Shown in pieces: positions 18,818-26,785 of a stretch of DNA of 26,785 nt. The stretch is from NCBI GenBank assembly GCA_037447655.1, contig JBBHKE010001392.1, positions 1 through 26,785 on the forward strand. Reading direction: 5' to 3'. The notes below the pieces were generated by a model that saw only the letters and a list, made by a program, of their open reading frames with translations, was not told where the DNA came from and searched no databases. The stretch is from Zygnema cylindricum (Eukaryota > Streptophyta > Zygnematophyceae > Zygnematales > Zygnemataceae). Numbering within the stretch: position 1 is the first letter of the stretch; each line of letters starts with the position of its first letter. A program made the translations under genes and the position numbers.

Positions 18818-19745
18818 GGTTATTGGCCCACCCTCTAGGGTGCCCACCTTCTATGGATCTAGGTACATCTATTGGGAAGCCATTATGATAGGAGCTTTGT
18901 GCGAAAATCAATACTGGGGTATCGTCAGTGGACAAGTGAAACGTCCACCTTTTACTTGTCCACCTTCGGGAAGTCTACCAGGATTTGGAGGAGTAAGGTT
19001 TCCTACAGTAACGGCTGCCTCAGCGGAGGAGGCAGATGATGGGGACAGCACTGTGTCTGAAAAGGGGAAAGGGACAGAGACACCCCTCACTCTTATTGCC
19101 ACAGTGTCGGGATCGGTAACCGTGAAGACCGTGGAGAAAGATACTCAAATCTGGGAGGAAATAAACATGGCTACCACGAACTTCATTCTGAGGCACCTCA
19201 CTCAACTTTTGGCCACTCCTCATCTTCACATTTACAAGGCCGAGGAGTTGTGGGTGAGTTTGGTGGAGATTTATAGAGTTGGAACTATTCAAGAGCTCTA
19301 GTTGGCTGAGCAAAAGCTAGTGAGTTACACTTACAAAGGAGGAAAGATGTTAGATTATTGTAATGATCTTTCTTGTTTGTATATGGAGATGGAAAGTGTC
19401 GGATGGACAGCTACCATGAAAATGAAAGTTAACACCCTTATCATGAAGTTACGATATGAGTTCGAGAACATAGTGTACCGAGTATAGGAAATGCCTGATA
19501 GTTCATGGAAATGGAACACAGTGGTCAGGATGATACTTGTGCAAGAAAACACAATGGAGATTAGGAGAGGAGGAAAGAGCATTCAAGCTCTAGCAATTGG
19601 AGGGGACCGATGGGGGAAAGACCCAAAGAAACCTTACAAAGGGGAAAGAGATCATTTTGGGGGACCGAGGCCGCCAAAGTGTCTTTGTCATTTTTGCAAA
19701 AAGTCGGGACACTTCATCGCAGATTGTGTCAAGTATCGGAGCTGA
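18798..19745 (+). pseudogene. gag: Outer element gag, broken by two amber codons
   Basis: Starting at an ATG inside the LTR, the frame reads MEDTKLQVIGPP across the primer site. It continues with VPTFYGSRYIYWEAIM, which fits the usual copia Gag N-terminus (Phe-x-Gly, Tyr, Trp). The capsid-like core follows (NMATTNFILRHLTQ, LWVSLVEIYR). Amber codons interrupt one continuous frame at 19299 (Gln in the sister copy) and 19485 (after YRV). It then runs through the zinc knuckle CHFCKKSGHFIADC near 19684-19725 and stops at 19743. The 19485 amber is at the same codon as the inner element's 14022 amber. Confidence 0.87.
18818..18832 (+). other. Primer-binding site of the outer element, half-tRNA type
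   Basis: GGTTATTGGCCCACC follows the LTR end directly. It is complementary to the anticodon arm of plant initiator tRNA-Met except for one base (T for G at the seventh position). The inner element has the perfect form at the same relative place, so the one mismatch is probably decay. Confidence 0.85.
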
Positions 19746-19779
19746 GGCTCCAAGAGAACAGTGGAGGGGGTTCTTCTGG

Positions 19780-22700
19780 AGGGAAGAAAATGGCACTTGT
19801 GGTTACAAAAGTGGTAGGAGAAACCGAGGATGAGTCCTCTGAGGAGGATGGGAAGCTTCTTTTTGACGAGAGTCTGGAGGAGAAGGAGATCCCACGGAGA
19901 CAGAAGTGTGCCCTTGGAGCAACTCAGGAAGCTCCACATGAAGGATGGATTATTGACTCAGGTGCATCCATGCATACGTGTCGTGATAAAAACTCTACAA
20001 TAAGTTAAGGAAAATCCCTACTGTAGTGATAGAGTATAGGGATGGGAGAGTGGTTACTACAGATCTAGTGGGATCAGTAGTTCTGAAAGTCTTAGTGGAG
20101 GGTAAGACTTCTATACTTACATTCTCAGATGTACTCTACATCCCTTAACTGAGTAAAAATCTTGTCTCTACGTATGTGTTAGATGTCAAGGAGTTTGATA
20201 CCTTCACTGGAAAGGGAGTCTTTACAGCTAAGTATAAGGATGAAGTTTACTTCACGGCAGATAAGGATAGCCAAAGAATGTTTAGGCTTAACATGAGTAA
20301 TGAAAAGAAGAATGCTTATTATGTTGGTGTTCCTAAGTTGATGATTTTGCATAAACGGTTGGGGCATGTGCATTTTGATATGTTGAGGGAAATGAAAAAG
20401 CTTGGGAAAGTAGAAGGCATTCAATTTGGGGATAATGAAATGATGGATGATTGTAGTGGTTGTGCTCAAGGTAAGGCTCGGAGACTTCCCTTTCCCAAAG
20501 CCGCCACATATAGAGGTGAGAAAGTGCTAGATTTGGTCCACACAGATATTTGGGGACCTGCAAAAGTACCTTCGGTTGGAGGAAAGAGGTTTATGATGAC
20601 AATAACCGATGACTGGTCTAGATACTCTAGAGTCTACTTTCTGAAAACAAAGTTTGAAGCATCAACTTACTTCAAAGAATATAAAGCCTGGAGTGAGAAG
20701 TTGCATGAAACCCCCATTAGGAGGATAATGAGTGATAATGGGGGGGAATATACCTCTAACCAGTTTGAGAAATATCTCAAAGAGATGAGGGAGTGCAGCA
20801 CCAGAAAATTGTACCATATAACCCAGAACAAAATAGGGTAGCTGAGAGGTTAAATCGAACACTAGGAAATAGTGCATGCAGTATGTTGGTAGACAAGAAA
20901 ATAAGAAAGAGATTTTGGGCCGAAGCAATGAACTGTGCCAACTACATTAAGAATAGAGTCCTTACCTCAGCTGTAAAGGGAGTGACACCTTATGAGAGAT
21001 GGGTTGGAAGGAAACCAGATATCTCACACCTTAAAGTATTCGGTAGCCAAGTTTACAGTCTTGACACGGATATGAAAAACTGGAAACTAGATGCAAAGGG
21101 AAAACCTGGATACTTTATGGGATATGATGAAGATGTTAAGGGATACACAGTCTGTGACTTAGCAAAGAAATATATCATTCTGGTCAAACACTTTGTTATC
21201 ATGGATGAAGGGAAGTCATTTGACCCCTTCAAATATACAAAGAAGATAAGAATCAGATTTGAGTCTGAATCTGAGGAGAACTCGGTCGTTCTCGAAAGTG
21301 ACATGAGTGAAATAGTGATTACAGATCCAAAATACAGAAGACTCACCGGAAACCTCACATACTCCTATGAACTTCGAGGAGATAGAACAAGGGGGACAAG
21401 AACCGGCTTCCATGGACAGGGGAGCCGATGAGAGAGTGAGAAGAAATCCAAGACTTCCATCCATTCCAGCTTCAGATTTTCAAGGAGGAAGGAGGAGCAG
21501 CAAAAACATACAGGAAAAACAAGCTGCTCATAAGGTAACTAAGCTATCTCACCTAGATGAGCCTCACTCTTACTCGGAGGGCGTGAATAGTCCAGAGAAA
21601 GAAAGATGGATTAGAGCCATAAATGATGAGATGGCTTCTATCATGGAAGCAAATACTTGGGAACTAGCAGATTGCCCTCTAGATAGAAAACCTATTGGGT
21701 GTAAATGGGTGTTTAAACTAAAATTGAACACTGATAATACAATTGAGGGATATAAGGTTTGCTTGGTAGCGAAGGGATTCACCCAAAAGGAGGGGATTGA
21801 CTATGAGGAGACCTTTGCTCTAGTTATTCGGTTCCCATCAGTAAGGATTCTCCTCAGTCTGGCAGCAGCGGAAGACATGGAAATAAACCAAATGGACATT
21901 AAGACTGCATTTCTTAAAGGTGAGTTAGAGGAAGAAATTTTCATGAGACAACCCGAGGGGTTCGTGGAAGAAGGAGAAGAGAGCAAAGTCTGCAGGCTCA
22001 TAAAGTCCTTATATGGGCTGAAGCAGGCTCCCCGACAATGGAATAAGAAACTAGGTGAGTTTCTCAACGGTCTGGGATATATCCGTATCAGCTCTAACCA
22101 TTCTATCTATATGTTTGAAGATGAGAATGGTGTCATTTTTATTGCAATTTATGAGGATGATCTGCTTGTGTTGAGTAAATCTTTGGAAATTATCAATAAG
22201 TTAGAGATAGATCTTAGAAGCAGATTTGATATGAAGGATTTAGGGGAGGCAAAATATATTTTGGGGATCGAAATGGAGAGAGATAGGGGGAAGAAGATTA
22301 TCAGATTTACTCAGAAAGAAGCAATAGGTAATATGTTTGAGAAATTCCAGATGGAAAATGCTAACAGTTGTACCACTCCCATGGACTTGAAAAAAGTAAG
22401 TGATGGGAGTGAAGAAGGAGGAGTGATGATCTTAGACGATCAGATGAGTCCAAAGGAGAGAGAGTTTATGAAGTCTATCCTTTATCGACAGGTCGTAGGA
22501 AGTTTAATCTATTTTATGAATTTTACCAGGCCGGACATAGCGGCAGCACTTGGAGTACTCAGTAGGAGCCTTAATGATCCTAGGAAGAGAGACCGGGAGG
22601 CAGCCAAGAGAGTCATGAGATATCTAGTTGGAACCAGAGAGTTATAGATGCATTTGGGAGGGGAGCACACTGATATCACCACTTGGAGTGATGCCAGATA

Positions 22701-23165
22701 TGGGGATGCACCTATGAGAAGATGCACTTTTGGATATGTTTTGTATGTGGGGGAAGGTGTTTTTTGGGGATGCACCTATGAGAAGATGCACTTTTGGATA
22801 TGTTTTGTATGTGGGGGAAGGTGTTTGTTGTTGGAGCAGTAAGCAACAAAAGGTGGTTGCTCGGTTTACTATGGAGGCTGAGTATATGGTGTCTTGTTCT
22901 GCTATAAAAGAACTAATGTGGGTGAAGTCATTGTTGCAAAAACTGGGATGTATGAAGGAGAGAGTGCATGAAATCAAGCTGCAATAATCAAGCTGCAATC
23001 GCAACTGCAACCAATCCAAAACACAATTTCAAAACAAAACATATGGGCATAAGATTAAGCTTCGTAAGAGAAAAAGTTGAAAATAAAATTTTAAATCTTG
23101 TGTATATACCTGATGAAGAAATGGTGGCAGACATGATGACCAAACCTGTGCCCTCTCCTAAATAA
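19780..23165 (+). pseudogene. pol: Outer element pol: protease, integrase, reverse transcriptase, RNase H, broken
   Basis: The protease motif WIIDSGASMHTC lies near 19945-19980, followed by a frame break and a stop (about 20008). 20176-20841 holds the pre-integrase zinc region and integrase core (HTDIWGP, SDNGGEYTS). A frameshift leads to 20793-21431 (RVAERLNR onward). 21367-22647 is a long RT frame (KWVFKLKLN, MDIKTAFLKG, KSLYGLKQAP) ending at a TAG that replaces the Trp found in the inner copy. Its catalytic box reads YEDD rather than YVDD. RNase H follows (SDARYGD, TMEAEYM) and is disrupted by a 64-bp duplication (22701-22828). The end of pol is at about 23165, close to the 3' LTR. Confidence 0.92.
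22701..22828. repeat. 64-bp tandem duplication in outer RNase H
   Basis: TGGGGATGCACCTATGAG and the following bases to GGTGTTT occur twice back to back, at 22701 and 22765, with almost no difference. Because 64 is not a multiple of three, it shifts the frame after the first RNase H catalytic Asp. The near-identity suggests it arose recently relative to the decay of the element. Confidence 0.92.
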
Positions 23166-23218
23166 AAATATTGTCGGGAAAAATGCGGGTTGAAAGAAAA
23201 ATTAAAATTAGACTAGAA

Positions 23219-23229
23219 AGTAAAGGGAG
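23219..23229 (+). other. Polypurine tract of the outer element
   Basis: AGTAAAGGGAG directly precedes the 3' LTR start (23230), the expected site for plus-strand priming. Confidence 0.7.
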
Positions 23230-24298
23230 TGTTGAAATTAATGGATTTCTAGAGTCTTTTCTAGGTTTAAAATGTTAGTTGAAAAGAAAAAGAAAAAGAC
23301 GGACAGCCTGCCTCCACCTCCTCTCTCTAGCCCCCATACTTGTTGTAGTCACTGGATAGAGAGGGTGGTTGATCCATGGCTGCCTTAGTTCAACAAAGGG
23401 TGGTTGATCCATGGCTGCCTTAGTTCAACAGACACTTATTTTTAGTAGGTTACTAATAATATACCTGACAGACCCGGGATTTGATCCCGTTACCTGCGGT
23501 TCATCAAGTTGGCCGATAGCGGTTAGCTTTATCCTATTGTACTAGGACCAATGCTAAATGCTATAGTATGAGATAGATATACATATATTTAGGGAGGAAC
23601 AAATCCATTTAACAAAATCTGTATACGGCGTGCATAGTTACAATTTTATGAAAGTACGAGGTACGACACTATTTCAAAACGGATAACACACATTTTGTTT
23701 CGACAGCGAAACAAATGTCGTGCAAATATTTATAACGGCTAATATTGCGTCTCGTTGCAAATCCAAAGGCGCACATCATCGCCGAAATCTCGGAGTGATC
23801 ACTTTGGCGTTTTGTGACGTGGCATGACCTAGAGCTACGTGGAGAGATGACATTCGGTCATAGGAATTCCGAGGAATGTACTGACGAGTGAAAAGCAGAC
23901 ACGCGTCCGCTTAATAGCCTTGTCGTACATAGGTTGTACAAAAGGTACACCGGCAATAGTACTTTTTGGTACGGTAGAGTAATCTGATTGGTCCGTACTT
24001 TAGTAGATAGAAGTGATTAGAGGGAATCAGGACTTAGAAAATTTTGGTAGGTAGTCACCTCTCCCTTTGAGAGTTTGTACAAATTCGTATTTTTACTGCC
24101 TCATAACTTCTCGCCTGGTTGGGCGTTTTCAGAGATTCTTTTTCCAATGAACTCATGGGAGTCTAGGCTACACAGGAGTGCAATCAAATTGTCTTCTTTT
24201 GTTTTTGGGTAGCACTGGTTGCCATTGAAAGTGGGTTAGTTAAATACCATCTAGAGGCTTCTTGTATTCTGTGGTCCAATGGAGGACATAGAATTGCA
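23230..24298 (+). repeat. Outer element 3' LTR (complete)
   Basis: Begins TGTTGAAATTAATGG and ends GAATTGCA. It is the intact reference for the broken 5' LTR and shows that 12499 and 18770 were contiguous before the inner insertion. It contains the antisense tRNA-like block (23462-23549), six GTAC motifs (23924-23998) beside CTGATTGG, and a private tandem duplication (23363-23432). Confidence 0.94.
23363..23432. repeat. 35-bp tandem duplication in the outer 3' LTR
   Basis: GGGTGGTTGATCCATGGCTG and the following bases to TTCAACA occur twice, at 23363 and 23398. The 5' LTR has a single copy near 11618, so the duplication happened after insertion. Confidence 0.9.
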
Positions 24299-24577
24299 TC
24301 ATACGACGAAGAAAAGTAATAATTGGTTTGGTTTTGTCCGTTTCCGTTTTTTTTTTGAAAGGGTCTCGAATTTCTGATGCCATTTCACGTCGACCTGCTA
24401 GGAGACGAAAAGGCAAAGTGCATCTTCTTTAACCGTGAAACTGCACTGGCAGCAATGCGGTACGTCTACAATGTCACGGTAAGACATGCGACGTCACAAG
24501 CAGTTCCAAAAAATAGCATGCGACAACACAGATTGTAGATGATGACACCAGAGGTATTGTCAACGTATACAATCTTT
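24299..24577. other. Unassigned segment between two elements
   Basis: This follows the outer 3' LTR without a target duplication and ends where the next TIR element begins. It contains a T-run (about 24348) and no open frame or repeat that I recognise. It is not the continuation of element copy B, which flanks the copia element on the left. Confidence 0.5.
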
Positions 24578-25546
24578 ACTAGTGTTGGGTATCGGGCAAT
24601 TTCATATTGCGATAACTTCGATATTCAATATATGGAATATCGATCGAGCAGAATCCTCGATATATCGTACCGAGACCAACATAAATGATCGAGATATATA
24701 TCGCGATATGTAGTATTTTATAAATTTAATATTTGGTATAGTATGTTATTTTAGCGATAAAGACAATTTGTTTGATACGGAACGTACGACGTGATTTGCA
24801 TTCCGTGACTTAAAGGTAGACGCCGCAAAATGTAACCGACAAAAAGTTATTAATACTAAATTTAGTATTTCATATAATATGTTATTTTAGAGATAAAGAC
24901 AAATTGTCTAATACGCGACGTGCGACGTGATTTGTGTTGCGTGACTTAGAGGTAGAAGCAGCAAAATGTAACCGACAAAAAGTACTAAACATAATAACTT
25001 ATTTGGGGTATGGTTGCATCAGGAGGTCTATGTAATAGGTCGGACAACAAATTTTCTTTATTTATATGGCCTCAATTACATCGCATATTGTCTATAAACA
25101 AGTTTTTACATAAGTGTTTTTTTTTTAGTGGTTCCTTGTAAGTTGACGATCAAAACTTTAAAATCGTCAAAAATTTGAAACCGACCATTTTCGTATGGAA
25201 ATCCGTACTTGCGTATTACATACGTGTACTTCGCAAGTGTACCGCGTCAATGTACCTCAAAGATCTCCTTCACTCTGCTGACTTTCAGGAAAAAACCGTA
25301 CTTCTTCTCGGCAAAGATTTTACGGTCACCCTGTCCGAAGGCACGTGACTTTTGAGACCTGTGAAAATTTCATTTTTTTTTAAATGCCTCAATATATCGA
25401 CGATACGATATATTGGAGATATATCGGCGATATATCGTTATATTTTGATTTTCAATATATCGAAGTGATATATCGATTATCGGGTACCTAAAAATCGGAT
25501 ATATATATCGAATATCGGCAAACGGTCCTCGATACCCAACACTAGT
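24578..25546. mobile_element. TGTTGGGTATCG-family TIR element (copy C, complete)
   Basis: The termini are a perfect 17-bp inverted repeat, ACTAGTGTTGGGTATCG, at both ends. The subterminal parts are rich in ATATCGA and TATCGATA words in both orientations. It has no coding frame with known motifs, so it is non-autonomous. The outermost ACTAGT is itself palindromic, so the true end is ambiguous: TAGTG ends would resemble hAT, and GTGTTG ends with TA duplications would resemble Tc1/mariner. The 8-bp flanks agree at only half their positions. Copy B lines up with its first two thirds. Confidence 0.85.
24743..25005. repeat. 136-bp tandem duplication inside copy C
   Basis: ATGTTATTTTAG-GATAAAGACAA and then CGACGTGATTTG...GTGACTTA-AGGTAGA...GCAAAATGTAACCGACAAAAAGT occur at 24743 and again at 24879. 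Copy B has a single version (from about 10399), so the duplication is private to copy C or to its source. Confidence 0.85.
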
Positions 25547-25837
25547 CGTCTCAGCGTAAGTTACGATTTCGTCCTTACAAACATAGGGACTCCCAAAATC
25601 CGGGTACGCCGGATCTGTGCTAAAAAACAAAGAAAATTATCTAAGTTTGAAGTACATAGAAAAGCACCCTTAGACATAACGTTTAATTCTCTATCGATCG
25701 ATGTGCAACTCAACCCTATTACATTTTTTTTTCATTTTGCGACCAATACAATATGGGTCTTGAGGTCATATTGTATGATTTGCATAGAATAGGCATATTG
25801 TATGGGCCTACTTTCACCTACTTTTGAACTATACCGT

Positions 25838-25912
25838 GAACCCTCCCCCTCCCTTTTCCCTCTCCCTCTCCCTCTCCCTCTCCTTATCCCTCTCCCTCTC
25901 CTTATCTAAGCT
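25838..25912. repeat. (CCCTCT)n microsatellite
   Basis: CCCTCT words with a few TTATCC interruptions, introduced by CCGTGAACCCTCC. The same lead-in, CCGTGAACCCTCC, precedes the larger array at 26263. Confidence 0.9.
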
Positions 25913-26262
25913 AGAAAAACATACCATATTGAGGCCAATTGATATGCCATTGAGCCAAGTCAAATCGCACTAAATTAGTATTTCCATATTCGATTTCGCA
26001 CTAAAACTAATGAAATCCATAACGCTACAGTATTAAGCATTAACGATGGGCAGTGTATGATGCTTGCTATAAAATCCCTTGGAGGTGTATTGTACGGACA
26101 ATAATCGTACAAGACGGGTTTACCAGATATAGCGTACGCACGCTATATCGCACTTTATTTTAGCCATGATTTCGTACGGTACCATATATTCCAAGTTCTA
26201 AGCGCGAGGCTTTCGTCTGTCCGTGAAATGTTAAACCGTGACGTTGTCAATATCTGTCCGTG

Positions 26263-26596
26263 AACCCTCCTCTCCCTCTCCCTCTTCCCTCTTCCCTCTT
26301 CCCTCTTCCCTCTCCCTCTCCCTCGCCCTCGCGCTCGCCCTCCCCCATCACCTCCCCCTCGCCCGCTCCCTCTCCCTCGCCCTCGTTCTCCCCCCTGCTT
26401 TCTCTCCCTCTCCTTCCACCTCTCCCACTCACACACCTTCTCACTCGCGCACCCTCTCCCTCCCTCTCCCTCTCCCTCTCCCTCTCCCTTCCACTCTCCT
26501 TCCCTCTCCCTCTCTCTCCCTCTCCCTGCCCTAATCTCCCTCTCTCTCTCTCTCTTCCTCTCCATCTCCCTTTCCCTCGCCCACCCTCCCTCGACT
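26263..26596. repeat. Large (CCCTCT)n-type pyrimidine array
   Basis: About 330 bp of CCCTCT, CTTCCCT, CCCTCGC and CTCTCT words, nearly pure pyrimidine on the plus strand. It begins just after CCGTGAACCCTCC, as does the array at 25838. It is a candidate for triplex-forming or mirror-repeat DNA and is polymorphism-prone; it has no coding value. Confidence 0.92.
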
Positions 26597-26728
26597 TGGA
26601 ATGAGGGAGAGGAGGAGGAGCGAATCCTGGAGTAAGCCGTACCGAGGAGAGAAAAATCAAATCTCTCAGAAACTCTATTTTATTGGTGATTACAGAGAAA
26701 TGGTAGATTGAAGGAGGATTTTTAAGAG

Positions 26729-26756
26729 AGAGAGAGAGGAGAGAGAGAGAAAGTAG
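26729..26756. repeat. (GA)n tract
   Basis: Alternating AG dinucleotides with two GG interruptions, on the purine-rich plus strand. Confidence 0.85.
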
Positions 26757-26785
26757 GAGAAATTGCGAGTAAGGTATGGTAATTA

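Larger units (their letters stand above)
11482..24298 (+). mobile_element. Outer Ty1/copia LTR retrotransposon, split by a second copia element
   Basis: The 5' LTR is in two pieces (11482-12499 and 18770-18817, 1,066 bp together) and the 3' LTR is 23230-24298 (1,069 bp). Both begin TGTTGAAATT and end TTGCA. Removing the inner element (12500-18769) leaves about 6.5 kb with the order gag, protease, integrase, reverse transcriptase, RNase H, which is the copia order. The LTRs differ at many positions, so the insertion is old. The flanks are GTACTG (left) and TCATAC (right) with no target duplication, and the left-hand host element does not resume on the right. Confidence 0.93.
25547..26785. other. 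Non-coding right edge with simple-sequence arrays
   Basis: Apart from the two pyrimidine arrays (25838-25912 and 26263-26596) and a GA tract (26729-26756), I see no gene. The open frames over 26155-26660 on both strands come from the (CCCTCT)n array (Pro/Ser/Leu or Gly/Arg/Glu runs) and should not be annotated as proteins. Confidence 0.7.

Noticed and set aside
25838-26596. CCCTCT arrays as telomere or subtelomere repeats
   Set aside because: The plant telomere unit is CCCTAAA; CCCTCT does not match it and the arrays are interrupted by irregular words.
26155-26660. Long open frames on both strands in the right-hand pyrimidine array
   Set aside because: All are translations of (CCCTCT)n-type sequence, with residues limited to Pro, Ser, Leu or Gly, Arg, Glu. 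There is no codon structure or motif.

Overview
The window reads as nuclear DNA of a land plant. It holds one intron-containing gene, two nested Ty1/copia LTR retrotransposons with plant-like Gag and Pol, several terminal-inverted-repeat DNA elements, and long AT-rich or simple-sequence stretches with no bacterial-style gene packing. I cannot name the species. The retroelement primer sites match the anticodon arm of plant initiator tRNA-Met, which supports a plant host. A non-flowering lineage is possible but is inference only.

Layout: 1-2250 is AT-rich non-coding DNA with a roughly 60-bp tandem repeat (1851-2150). 2250-7203 (minus strand) is the only credible host gene. It has at least three exons (6781-7203, 5940-6109, 2553-5121) with matching splice phases, and encodes about 1,054 or more residues. 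The protein has a basic Pro/Ser/Thr-rich N-terminus and about eleven copies of a module of the form LG(D/E)-x-hydrophobic-x-K-(H/K)-x-SRLEREK. I do not recognise its function. The acceptor and first codons of exon 3 are repeated several times inside intron 2. The upstream region 7204-8044 carries three diverged tandem copies of one sequence.

8045-11481 is a nest of non-autonomous DNA transposons. A TGTTGGGTATCG-ended element is split by an hAT-like element with a perfect 8-bp target duplication; that element carries an array of ~56-bp repeats, itself split by a MITE. After it come a foldback MITE and a second copy of the TGTTGGGTATCG family, which contains yet another insertion.

11482-24298 is a copia element (LTRs about 1.07 kb). 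A second, related copia element (12500-18769, LTRs about 1.05 kb) lies inside its 5' LTR. Both are decayed, with stops, frameshifts and altered reverse transcriptase YVDD motifs. They share four unusual design points: a primer-binding site complementary to the internal anticodon arm of initiator tRNA-Met (half-tRNA priming, as in Drosophila copia); a gag start codon inside the LTR, so that gag is read across the LTR/primer-site junction; a dense cluster of GTAC motifs beside an inverted CCAAT box in the LTR; and an antisense tRNA-like block in the LTR.

24299-26785 holds an unassigned 280-bp piece, a third complete TGTTGGGTATCG element (24578-25546), and (CCCTCT)n-type arrays. The same hexamer-like repeat also occurs inside exon 3 of the host gene.
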